From positions 46,152,267 through 46,216,266 of the forward strand of contig CM055110.1 in NCBI GenBank assembly GCA_029204225.1: a stretch of 64,000 nucleotides of DNA, given 5' to 3'. Source of the DNA: Diphasiastrum complanatum. Its lineage: Eukaryota > Streptophyta > Lycopodiopsida > Lycopodiales > Lycopodiaceae. A model generated the notes under the pieces. The model had not been told where the DNA came from and did not search any database. It saw nothing but the letters and a program-made list of their open reading frames with translations. Positions 1-9,229 of the stretch are shown piece by piece; position 1 is the first letter of the stretch, and each line of letters starts with the position of its first letter. The position numbers and the translations under genes were made by a program.

Positions 1-22
1 AAACAATGCACTCAAGAATGCT

Positions 23-2665
23 ATGTTAGAGTTGAATGCTACTGTCACTACTCTTCGAGGATCAAATCAAGAAATGGTAGAATCCATGGAAAAGTTGCGA
101 TCTGAGAGTTTAAAATCTACTATTGATATAAAAATTATCAATAAGGCAATGATGAAGAGGAAAATAAAGAGAGTACCTATGAAGAATATTGATGACTTAT
201 CTACACATAGCAGCAATCAAAAAAAAAGAATTCGAGCATTCAAGTATGTTGTCGTATAAACTGTTTATTTGATTTGTATATGTCATTTAAGTTTGATTTG
301 CACTTGATAACATGGATTTTTATTTATTAAACATAATTTGAGTTTCATATGTTTGTTGCAGATCATGTTTGGTGACAAAGAACTATTTAACAGATCGTTC
401 ATGCATTGGATCATCTTTAAGTCATGTTTCACCAAGAAAGTCAGCAAAGAAAATGATAAAAAATGTTCGGTTTGAAAAAATGAAAAATGAAATTGTAGAG
501 ACTGTTTTGATTAAGGTTCAATCATACTTGGATGCGAACGTGATACAAGGTGCATGTGATGTATCTGGAATTAGCAAAAATGTTTATTCTACTTTTTTTA
601 GAATAGTTAAAGAAGCTTTTTCCCAAGTAATGGTGAAGAAATTTCATCTTCCGCGTCCATATCGGATAAGATTAGCTAGAAATGTTTATAATGACAAAAT
701 GTTCAAAGTAGTTGGCCAACCACTTCATATAACTGAATTATACAAATAAGAATATGGTGAGCTCAATTACAACGATTGCAATAATATTTTCCTTGATATT
801 GAAAATGTTCTAAAATACATTATTCGATTCTATGAACTAGACGAACATCAAGTAAATGACAAGATCATTATTGTAATAAAATTGGATAAATATGAAATCA
901 TCAAGGGTCAGAAGTTGGAACGAGTGAGTGTCACTTTGATGGAAAACTCCTGACCATACCTTTCTGGTTTTCGTTGTCTATTAGATCTTCTCACATGTGG
1001 TTTCGAATTCGATTCTGCAGGTTTCAAGTTCGAGTCTGATTCGAGCTTTTCTGCTGGAATTCGAGCTGGTGATTCGAGTCTATCAGGCACTTGATCTTGA
1101 CCTCCCTCTGAATCTGGTAGCTCTCTTTCATCTTCTATTTGTTTTTCTTCTGTTTTTGTTGGTAGCTCATAATAATTTTTGAGAATTTCATAGCCGACTA
1201 GATCACTGTCTGCTATGTATTTCATCTCATCAAATTTAACATCTCGAACAACTTTTTATTTTGCCAGTTTCGGGTACATAAACACGATAATATTTCGTTT
1301 AGAATATCTATATTAACAATTCATACCTTGCCAGTTTGTATTGATATGTCATGCATTACTTGTTTCTCTACAAGTCTTGAAAGAAGACCATAAAATACTT
1401 TCATGGATATTTTCAAGAACAAATTATTGCGAGATTATAAGGAGACATTTGGAGGGTGAGAAATTTACAGTCGAAGACCATGGAAGTTTTCAAATTCAAT
1501 GGCACCTTGCAAGGGATTTGAAAACATTAAAATGTATGTATAATGTCTCTCGTGGGGCTACATCAAAGCATTAATGTCTTTATTGCATGAAGGATTGCTA
1601 CAATATGAATTTGGGACGATCAACAAACACTAGCCCAACACGAGAAGTTGATGATCCAAATATGAAAAGTGTTCTGCCAATTCCATTAAATCATGTTCAC
1701 ATATGCACATTGCATGCTGAGGTTCGTATTATTGAAAAACTTATTTACCTGCATATTCTACTAGCATGGAATCATAAACCGGAGTCTGTGGCTAAAGCAG
1801 CAATTAGGAGGTTGGAAATAGTTCTGTCAAATGCTACATAAAAGGAATGCCACGATTGAAAAAAATGACAAACTCTCCGGTAAAAAAGGAAATGCTCCTA
1901 ATAAGCCATCAATTGGAGGTGCTAAAGCAAGAAGATTCTTATCCAATCACACATGCAAAGAATCAAGTGTCAGATACGAAATTTGGAGAGAAATTTAGGC
2001 CACACGAACACTGGAAGGAAGTAATCGAGTAGAAAAAGGACAATTGTGGACCAACTTAGACAAACTCATAGGTGTTATCAGGAAAGAAAACCTATCATCA
2101 AAAGATATGAGGACTTTGCAAAATCATTGCACCACATTTGTAAAATCTGTATATGATTGTTGGGGAAAAGACAACGTTACTCATTACATGGTGCTAATCC
2201 ATATCATTATCTGGTACTTTTCTCATTCAGGTTTATATTTTTTTTACTAATTTAACTAATTAAAACTATTGTTTGCAGCACACTCTTCTTCATCATGCAA
2301 CTTATTTTGCAAAGGAATATGAGAGCTTAAGTATTTGGTCATCACAAGGCATGGAAAAATCTGATTGACAAGCAACGGGAGCATTTCATAGAGCAAACCA
2401 TGGAGGACACAATTCAAGAAATAAATATTTAGTTCAACTTTTCAATGGTTTTATAGAAGAGCACAATTTAGATATCAAGCTAAAAACTCGCCAAGTATTA
2501 CGATATTTTGAAAGGCATTCAAATTCATTACAAAAGAGAAATCTTTGTAATATATCAAAAATCTATTACAGAAAATTATTTAATTATCATCATCATCCTC
2601 TTCAAGATTCAGGCGGATGGTATTGTCATGAAGGAATAATCACCTTTCATATGGATCCAAAAATT
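23..2665 (+). pseudogene. Broken multi-exon gene for an unrecognised, possibly DDE transposase-like protein
   Basis: I do not recognise the family by name. Coding pieces lie at 23-259, 369-943, about 1,341-2,190 and 2,279-2,665. A phase-0 GT-AG intron at 2,191-2,278 joins VTHYM to HTLLHH in frame. In-frame stops near 747 (TAA), 1,572 (TAA), 2,017 (TAG) and 2,368 (TGA) show decay, and a reversed copia scrap interrupts the gene at about 944-1,262. Motifs in order are KLDKYEI followed by KLERVSVTLM (near 880-943), WHLARDLKTLKCMYN followed by CLYC (1,510-1,590), a leucine-rich CTLHAEVRIIEKLIYL (1,705-1,750) and SSQGMEKS (2,340-2,365). The spacing of D, then D-x-K with CxxC, then E resembles RNase H-fold transposases of the Tnp2/CACTA or hAT kind. 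That is inference from pattern alone. The N-terminal 78 residues are basic and could form a short coiled coil. A normal host gene that has decayed is the alternative. Confidence 0.45.
944..1262 (-). mobile_element. Ty1/copia fragment: integrase C-terminus and integrase-RT linker
   Basis: Read on the minus strand, this short piece gives VVRDVKFDEMKYIADSD, the usual end of a copia integrase core (RDVxFDE). An acidic, proline-containing linker follows, then RRSNRQRKPERYG, the basic motif that precedes copia reverse transcriptase. The frame is open for about 105 codons and lacks both flanking catalytic domains. It sits in reverse inside the plus-strand gene, whose similarity-bearing reading stops at about 943 and resumes by 1,341. 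It is therefore a truncated insertion that helped kill that gene. Confidence 0.8.
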
Positions 2666-2760
2666 CTAATTTTTTTTCTCTTGCTCATATCAATATAACC
2701 CGAATAAAGGCCATTGCAAATTATCTTTTCGTAGTCTCATTGGGAGTATAGCCCAATATC

Positions 2761-3011
2761 TTAATAGCCAAATCTCTTTTCACAAAAATTATTATATGTT
2801 TCTCTTGCGTACTTATGGCCTCCTAAACAAACTAATAATGATTTGATGGCCATAATGACAGTGGTTGCATATGGATTAAAAGATGAATGATATATACAAA
2901 TCTCATTATTTTGAAAGTGTTTCAAATAATGAGATAGAGACACATTTTTTTTCCTGGCTGATACACCACAGACGCCTCCATGTCTCATACCAAAGGCATT
3001 CAATAGCATCC
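2761..3011 (-). CDS. Possible downstream exon of the acidic hypothetical gene
   Basis: After a TTTATAG acceptor, an open frame reads through GMRHGGVCGVSARKKN, a His/Leu segment and VIMAIKSLLVCLGGHKYA before a TAA. The preceding exon donor is phase 0, but this frame would need a different phase. Either the join is not the one I see or a frameshift is present. No family is recognised. The open frame and splice-like boundary are the only support. Confidence 0.25.
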
Positions 3012-3060
3012 TATAAACGAGAAAAAAAATAAATTTAGAATTATACATAACACTGAAAAC

Positions 3061-3861
3061 TCAATAAGAAAACTGAACAATATCAATACCAATATAATAT
3101 CTACGTACCAGATCATAATCTATGTAATCAGTGATGTTTGCTCTACTAATGTCATGTCCTCCAATGGCCTCTACATCTTCGGAGGGGATATATCTAGGCC
3201 TTGGGGGATATTTTTTTTGGAATTCCAAAAATTCCTCCTCTGTAGGCAAAGTTTTTTCATAGGCTTTAGATTTTTCAATCATGGCCTCCAAGGCCTCATT
3301 GCCAGATTTCCAATTGCCATCTTTATCATAATCTATCTCACTTTCGAGGTCATCAAATGAGTAATCAACAATGTTAGAAAATTCAGATAAATTTTGAGCA
3401 AAAATTGAGAGGATTTCATCCTCTCTAAAATAAAAAACATCTTCTATATCATTAAATGAAATATAACTTTCATTATTTATAAAATATAAGAGAACATCGA
3501 GTAGAGTTAATTGATTAACAAGAGTTGCAGATGGAAGAGAATCGGAGAGAATTATAGAACGAGGGAGAGTTTTTTGATAATCTGAAGCCATAGATGCTTC
3601 AACTTCGACCCCTATATCAGTATTTGGTTCATCTACATCAACTGGAGCAGGTGCAGATGCTTCGATTAATGGAATAGTTGAAGATTCAACAGACTCATCA
3701 TCTGGAATTTCAGCAGATATGTAAAAGACAAATGCCATTCCTTTGATAAGAAGGCGACATATTCTTTTGTGAATATCACAATATATATTTCTTTTGAAAT
3801 GTTCATGCATGTTAGAGTACTTTCTATTGTGTCTATGCTTAGAGGATGGTTGGGAATGCAC
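3061..3861 (-). CDS. Hypothetical acidic protein, convergent with the upstream broken gene
   Basis: This 266-codon ORF is open throughout and strongly acidic. The first third is basic and His-rich (KHRHNRKYSNMHEHFKRN). The middle carries a proline/valine/acid stretch. The rest is Asp/Glu-rich with short hydrophobic segments, for example LLDVLLYFINNES, and ends near IPSEDVEAIGGHD. I recognise no domain. The ORF end has a plausible donor: after ITDYIDYDL comes GTACGT at about 3,111. A TTTATAG acceptor lies 5' of 3,012, so the gene probably continues into the next ORF. It faces the broken plus-strand gene tail to tail, with about 400 bp between them. It could be a second gene of the same mobile element or an unrelated host gene. 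Three ATGs occur near the start, so the true start is uncertain. Confidence 0.4.
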   Translation of the reverse strand: MHSQPSSKHRHNRKYSNMHEHFKRNIYCDIHKRICRLLIKGMAFVFYISAEIPDDESVESSTIPLIEASAPAPVDVDEPNTDIGVEVEASMASDYQKTLPRSIILSDSLPSATLVNQLTLLDVLLYFINNESYISFNDIEDVFYFREDEILSIFAQNLSEFSNIVDYSFDDLESEIDYDKDGNWKSGNEALEAMIEKSKAYEKTLPTEEEFLEFQKKYPPRPRYIPSEDVEAIGGHDISRANITDYIDYDLVRRYYIGIDIVQFSY

Positions 3862-4783
3862 AAGGTCCTGAAATTGAACGAAATAAAAACTATCTATTTT
3901 CTGAACAGGAGTACTAATAATCTGAGAAAAATTATCAAGATAAGAAATTATATTATAATGATTCTCATAAACTAGCTTATTGATATCAAAGGGAGCAAAA
4001 AAAAAAAACTAGCAAAGTACTCTAATTTCTCAGACGGAATGTCACTGACATTAAAAAAATCCAAAATTTTGTTATTTGAGGACATGGAGGAACTAGCCAT
4101 ATTGAATCTGATATCGGTTCAACGTGATAGAATGATATCGGTAGATGAATGAACAAGGGTGCGCATGTTGATCCGATATCACTAAAACGAGATTGAAATA
4201 TTCCGCGAGAACACGTCAGAAGTGGGTGATATCGATTCAGCATGCCTGAATGAATCCGACCATGCAATATTTGGGAAGGCGCACGTCAATTCGATATCGT
4301 GAGATAGAAAAAAAAACAAAAAGACTAGTGAGTTCAGATTAAAAGATCACGGAATTGAAATATGGCAAGTGGTGCCCATATTTATAGCCAATTCTTGCAA
4401 ATCACAGTCATACATTTGTCAAGTAACGAATTGAAAAAAAAAGCCTATATTTATCCACCAATCAGAGCGAGACCTACGTCGAAATACATTAACTAGTCTA
4501 TCACTAGATTCAACAAATCATCACTAGCCCTGACCCTAGAATCAGTATCTGCGCCGGAATACATTAGATATATAATCAGTAGCCTCCTTTAATAATTATT
4601 AAACAAATAATAAACAAATGATATATGGATATCATTGAAAAATGTGTACGAGGAGAATTATTACAATCTCTCACCCTATTTAAGCAGAGTAAAGACGAGA
4701 TTTTTTCTTTTGAGATAGTGTTCATTCAGAACATTTTCATTAGTCGTTTATAAGATGTCCCAATATAATTCTTCTGCGTATCA

Positions 4784-5360
4784 GATATCGGATCAGCACG
4801 CCTGGCGGAAGATGGTTATTCTCCATATGGATTGCGCGCGTCGAATCGCTATTGTAGAAACAAATTTTTTTTTGAAATTCTGGAAACTATTGGACCCCAT
4901 TATGCTGCTCAAAGCTTGATTCTGTAAACCCTTCATACTATCCAAGATTACGCAGAATTTATCGAGTCGGGTTTTGATCATTCATATTCCGTCCAATATC
5001 CGTTCAGCGCACGAGAATAGTACCATTGATTTTCAAATGCTGTATATGCGCATCGATTAGCTATCGGATGAAATACTGGATATCAGATGAGCGCGCCTTT
5101 GGAGAAGGCATTGATGTTTCACTTGGAAAGTGCATGTCGAATCGTTATTGAAAAAGTTTTCGAAAATTTTCAAAATTATTGGAGTGTATTTTGCATGATC
5201 AAAGCTTGATTCAGTAGACTCTTCATTCTGTCCAAAGCTAAGGAGAATATATCAAATCAAGCTTTGATCATTCATATTATTTTCCAATATCGGTTCAGCG
5301 CATGGGAATAGAATCTCTGGTTTTCACATGCTGTATATGCGCGTCGATTTGCTATTGATT
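4784..5360. repeat. Two tandem ~290-bp blocks, each with two palindromic units
   Basis: Block 1 (about 4,784-5,070) and block 2 (about 5,079-5,360) share the order palindromic unit, ~140-bp spacer, palindromic unit. The spacers are clearly related: both hold CAAAGCTTGATT, then CCTTCATAC or TCTTCATTC, then TTTTGATCATTCATATT or GCTTTGATCATTCATATT. So the palindromes multiplied partly by tandem duplication of a larger block. Confidence 0.75.
5195..5271. repeat. Perfect 17-bp inverted repeat within the tandem block spacer
   Basis: ATGATCAAAGCTTGATT at 5,195-5,211 is the exact reverse complement of AATCAAGCTTTGATCAT at 5,255-5,271. A 43-bp loop separates them, giving a 77-bp foldback. The equivalent in the first block (about 4,910-4,985) keeps the left arm, but the right arm has diverged. 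This is a second kind of hairpin interleaved with the 71-bp units. Confidence 0.85.
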
Positions 5361-5943
5361 GAAATATTGGCGGCTGAAATTTTACAAAATTATAATGATT
5401 GGATACAAAAAAAGTCAGATATTTATAACTTAACATTGTCAATTTCAGCAATAAATTGTAGATGTGACTATACCTTTGTAGCTTTAATTGTAGATGTGAC
5501 CATCCATTAGTTGGAATTAATTCTGTCTTATTAGATATCGACTAATCATTTTGATGATAGATGGATATTTAGTTTGATTTGATTGACAAGCCTCGGAGAA
5601 ATCATCATCATAATTCGAACCTCGGACATCCAACCCACGATGTTTTCAATCATTTCAAATTTTGTCTATATATACTGATAGACGACGCTGAAATATTTTT
5701 GCTTAAAGTTCTTATAGTTATGTACATCCATGCGATAGCGATACAACGCGCTCGAGACAAACTTCTTACGAATCGTAATTAGTCGCGTGCGCCCATCCGC
5801 TACCAGCTATCGATTTTGTAGAGCTCAGGTATCGGTTCGACGACTCTACCTGACTTTTGATCCTGGGTTCACCTTCTTCGTGCGCTGATCTGATACTGGT
5901 CATTAATAGCGCGGACCAAGCAAATTGCACGATGCCACCCTAG

Positions 5944-6632
5944 TGGAATACAATATCAGGAGCGGGACAGGAAAGTCCACAACCACCACCTCGTCCAGCA
6001 CCACCTCCTCCTAGGCCAAGGGGCAGAAGAAGAGACTCACCCTGGCTCAAGGGTATTCAGAAGCTACAGAAGACAAATAATCTTCTGATTCCGAAAGCTC
6101 ACATATAGAGATCCATCAGGTAGGTTACAAGAAGTCTATCTGCAGATGTGAGATGGACGGTAATGGCAATTGAGACACTGCACACTGCATATGAGGATTT
6201 TCAGGTGAATTTTTTTTTCTGATACTGTTGTTGCAGCTATCCATGCCAAGAGGTTGACCATCATGCCCAAGGATTTCAACATTGTATTCAGGCTTCGGGA
6301 CACATATGGCAAATTTGCAAGATACTTTAGACCTGCTCCCTCCTCTCCTCCAAAACAAGATTCAGAGAGGAGAAAACAAAAACAATCTCAACCATCCCGG
6401 CTACAGAGTGGGAGTGTTTCAAAGAAGAGGAGATCTCTTGACCCTCCAGATAAAGCGAGAGATTTTTCCAAGCCATCTCCTTTGGATGAGATTCTTTCTT
6501 CTAGGCATTCTCCTCCCAATCTCCTCCTAAGTCTCTTTCTTCTCCTCCCAGAACTCAATCTTTAACTTCTCCTGCTAAATCTTCCTCTCCTAATAAATCT
6601 CCTTCTCCTACCCCCATAAATTAGTTCCCCTT
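5944..6632 (+). pseudogene. Histone H3-fold pseudogene with centromeric H3 (CENH3)-like features
   Basis: The reading begins with a Pro-rich tail (SPQPPPRPAPPPPRPRGRRR) and then aligns along the whole H3 fold. LKGIQKLQKTNNLLIP matches the alpha-N helix (ALREIRKYQKS.ELLI), SADVRWTVMAIETLHTAYED matches alpha-1/alpha-2, and AIHAKRLTIMPKDF matches alpha-3 (H3: AIHAKRVTIMPKD). LLIP in place of H3's LLIRK and Trp in RW are typical of CENH3. Loop 1, however, is not lengthened as in most plant CENH3s. TAG stops at 6,106 and 6,121, and one extra T in the T9 run at 6,210-6,218, break the frame, so it is a pseudogene. No intron interrupts the fold, whereas plant CENH3 genes usually have several, so a retrocopy is possible. 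An unusual Ser/Pro/Lys-rich C-terminal tail follows. Confidence 0.8.
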
Positions 6633-6669
6633 CACCTGTTCTAGGAAATGATTTAGATGATTTTGTTAA

Positions 6670-6999
6670 TGTAAAGGTAGAAATGACAATTCTTTTTCTG
6701 GTTTATCTGTATTACTTTCGTCACCCCCTACACTTGCCTTTGTAAATACTCCTCAATATGTACAATATGACCAATTGTTAGGCACGTATCTTAAAGGTTT
6801 AGGTCCTCGATACAGTTTTAGGATGCCAAAGACCAATGTTGGTCTCTCCCTTTCTAGTTTAGATATAGGTGAATTAGAAAGTAGGGATAAAATGCTAGGT
6901 GACAATGTAGGAGGTGGGGGGGCCATTCAGTATTGGATGGAGTTTGCTCCAATACGTCAGACTAGGGACTCCAATTCTTGTGTTGCCATACATAACAAA
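6670..6999 (+). CDS. Hypothetical exon with a consensus splice donor
   Basis: This open frame reads FSGLSVLLSSPPTLAFVN, then YDQLLGTYLKGLGPRYSF, and ends MEFAPIRQ...VAIHNK exactly at a GTAAGT donor (7,000). A TTCTCATTGCAG acceptor lies at 7,083-7,094. The obvious join gives an immediate TGA, so the downstream exon is unclear. No family is recognised. It directly follows the Ser/Pro-rich tail of the histone-like pseudogene and may belong to the same transcription unit or to an unrelated unknown gene. Confidence 0.35.
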
Positions 7000-7175
7000 G
7001 TAAGTGTCTTTTTTCAGATTTTATTATGTTGAATTTTTTATATGAATTTTGATTTCACCTTGATTCTCATTAATTTATCGTTTTCTCATTGCAGTGATCA
7101 TTGGAGCTTATATTCGTTGTCCTTATACGTCAATGATGAGGATGTGTGTAATTCAGTTTGTTTAAAGATGAACTC

Positions 7176-7179
<4 letters not shown>

Positions 7180-7236
<57 letters not shown>
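7180..7236. repeat. (CA)n microsatellite
   Basis: About 28 uninterrupted CA dinucleotides. The poly-His/Thr and poly-Cys/Val reading frames through it are artefacts. Confidence 0.98.
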
Positions 7237-7238
<2 letters not shown>

Positions 7239-7339
7239 TTGCCAGGAGCCATATGCAAAAAATACTGGAACTCTTTCCAGTACCAAATGCAAAAGCATAT
7301 ACAAAGCTAAAAATTGTTGATGCAGAGGTAAAATTTATC

Positions 7340-7497
7340 AATATCGGTTCGACGTGCCCTTGTACTTATTGGTTGGTTTCTTTTCATAATGTGCGCGCTG
7401 ATCCAATATTCAAAAAATATGTTTTTGATATCGGTTCGACACGCCCTTGTTTCCGTTGTAGATTTAATTATAACATCCTGCGCGTTGATCCGATATC
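7340..7497. repeat. Two further ~71-bp palindromic units
   Basis: Units at 7,340-7,410 and 7,427-7,497 have the same architecture as those at 4.1-5.9 kb. The second is the best preserved of all: GATATCGGTTCGACACGC at one end and GCGCGTTGATCCGATATC at the other match at 15 of 18 positions as inverted repeats. Both left arms continue CCCTTG. They bracket the histone-like pseudogene together with the unit at 5,829-5,898. Confidence 0.85.
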
Positions 7498-7744
7498 TCA
7501 TAATGTTAAAATTTGGATTCTCCAGTCCTCCCAGCAGGTTAATTCTGTCAGCTGTGGTTGGTATACTGTATGCAATGCCAAATACTTTTTTGATTGGCTT
7601 GCACTACAAGATGGACTTCCAAATCTGGAAGAGATAATCTTCGATTAATAACTTTTTATTGTGTTTTTGTTTTTTTCTGATTCAAATTAATATCAAATGA
7701 TCTTTGATTAATTACATTTAACTATGTTTATGTTTTTTTTTAGT

Positions 7745-8671
7745 TTAAATGCCCGAAGGTCTCCCCAATGGAGATAATGCACTTCAGACAAGAGACCATA
7801 AAGCTTGTGATCGAAAATTCATATCCAGTTGCAGTGGCCAAGTGTTCTCCACCCAAGCTACTTCAACTGGAGAAATGGATTTAGAGATCATAGATAGTTG
7901 ATACTGATTAAATATTCATCTCACTTGATGTGGATGAGACACATGTATAGAAGATTTTAATAGAAATATATTTACAGTTTTTCTATGGTTGTTCTTACTT
8001 GTTTTTTTTCCTGTTATTAATTCAGGTTATGATTCATTCATCATCAATTTCTATGGTTTTTCGACATGGTTGTCTTTCATACCTTTGGTCTGCCTTGCCT
8101 TTACCATGGTTTTTTTTTGGATAAGTTCAGAAAGATGATTTGATCGAACCTTTGCCACAACCAATTTAAACATGCGACAAACTTAGATTTGTTGCAACAA
8201 AGCTTTCATCAGTTCATCTTCTGAACATATCCAAATATGCCAAGACAAGGACAATACAGACCAAGGCAATGAAGACAAAAAATACAACCGATATATACGA
8301 GATATCAACAAGGGCAAGCGTCAATTGTAGTGGTCACTGAAGTTCAAGTGACTGAAGATCTCCCCAATGGAGATAGTGCATTTTTTGCAGGACACAATGA
8401 ATCTTGTTATCGAAAACTCATATTATCCAGTTGCAATTACATTGTGTTTTGCACCATGGAAATGGAGATCATAGAAATGGAAGAGCCTCATAGAAAAAGT
8501 GGTTTATATATTTTCAAAAATGATGTATACAAAAAATTGTATTACGTAATACAAAATTCCATAGTCCATAATCTATGGATCTTCAATTTCAATGGATGTT
8601 CCAATGTCTTTGCATTTTATATGCTCTTCCTACCTTACTCTTACCTGCACAAGAGAAATTGTTTTAGTTAA
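7745..8671 (+). repeat. Two related short coding-like segments (duplicated) of unknown function
   Basis: Segment 1 (7,748-7,900) encodes a 49-residue frame starting MPEGLPNGDNALQTRDHKAC. Segment 2 (about 8,340-8,671) encodes TEDLPNGDSAFFAGHNESCY in the same register and continues for about 110 codons. The shared pattern is (E)xLPNGD-x-A, then a Cys, RK(F/L)I, then SSC. Segment 1 follows a T-rich stretch ending in TAG, which could be an acceptor. Before segment 2, the frame reads a Gln/Arg/Tyr-rich stretch (MPRQGQYRPRQ) with one stop. The family is not recognised. It could be exons of a decayed tandem-duplicated gene or parts of a repeat. Confidence 0.4.
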
Positions 8672-8803
8672 TATATTTTATGAAACTGATTCATTTAGAA
8701 ATAGAAAAAAGAAAAAATTTTATATGGCATAACGTACCTTTACACCAATCAATCGAAATTGATAGTACTAAGGCAGATCGAATTGCAACATGTCTAGTTC
8801 TGA

Positions 8804-9073
8804 TCAGATGTGATTGAGACACCAATCTTCCTCGACCTCAACAATTGCAAGAATGTTGTCATTTCTTTTCACTGTTATCTGAAGTTGCTCTTGAGGGTTT
8901 ATACCAAAATCTTGATCAAGTGGCTTCCAAACATTTTTGCATTTAATCCATCTTTTATAATACATCAGCAAAGTGAGCATTTGTTTTTTGATGTGATATC
9001 TAAATGTCATGGATGAGTAACATACTCTGCACTCAACTTGCTGATTTTGTTTTGTATCCCAACCATCATCCAT
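8804..9073 (-). CDS. Short ORF with a possible BED-like CxxC...H motif
   Basis: This 89-codon frame starts MDDGWDTKQNQQVECRVCYS and continues FRYHIKK. The D-x-GW...VxCxxC...H arrangement resembles the start of BED zinc fingers of hAT transposases. The usual GG-T-RxxxH section is not visible, so the call is weak. The N-terminal half is repeated immediately downstream on the plus strand coordinates (see the tandem duplication at 8,937-9,211). Confidence 0.25.
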   Translation of the reverse strand: MDDGWDTKQNQQVECRVCYSSMTFRYHIKKQMLTLLMYYKRWIKCKNVWKPLDQDFGINPQEQLQITVKRNDNILAIVEVEEDWCLNHI

Positions 9074-9211
9074 TTTTGCATTTAATTCATCTTATATAAT
9101 ATAGCAGCAAAGTGAGCATTTGTTTTTTCGATGTGATATCTAAATGTCATGGATGAGTAACATACTTTGCACTCAACTTGCTGATTTTATTTTGTATCCC
9201 AACCATCATCC
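8937..9211. repeat. Tandem duplication of ~137 bp
   Basis: Copies at about 8,937-9,073 and 9,074-9,211 agree at nearly every position from TTTGCATTTAAT to CCAACCATCATCCA. Only a few substitutions and one inserted base are seen, so the duplication is recent. It duplicates the first part of the BED-like ORF. Confidence 0.9.
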
Positions 9212-9229
9212 AACAACTCGGCGATTATA

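Larger units (their letters stand above)
4110..5898. repeat. Cluster of eight ~71-bp imperfect palindromic units
   Basis: Units lie at about 4,110-4,180, 4,228-4,298, 4,784-4,854, 4,994-5,065, 5,079-5,149, 5,286-5,357, 5,733-5,803 and 5,829-5,898. Each starts with a variant of GATATCGGWTCRACRYGC and ends with a variant of its reverse complement (for example GCGCATGTTGATCCGATATC). About 35 bp of less conserved sequence separates the arms. Length is nearly constant at 70-72 bp, while spacing between units varies. No target-site duplication was seen around single units. Arms match at roughly 11-15 of 18 positions. No coding sequence is visible from 3,862 to 5,943 beyond chance ORFs. Confidence 0.8.

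Noticed and set aside
4110-4298. tRNA-like reading of the palindromic units (about 71 bp, with GGTTCGA as a B-box)
   Set aside because: Arms pair over 18 bp rather than 7, no anticodon stem is seen, and several units lack the GGTTCGA sequence.
6116-6145. A 26-bp GTAGGT...TGCAG stretch that could be called an intron removing a stop
   Set aside because: Far too short for a plant intron, and its translation (VTRSLSAD) aligns with histone loop 1, so it is exonic in a pseudogene.
7042-7320. ORFs with poly-HT and poly-CV runs
   Set aside because: They are translations of the (CA)n microsatellite.
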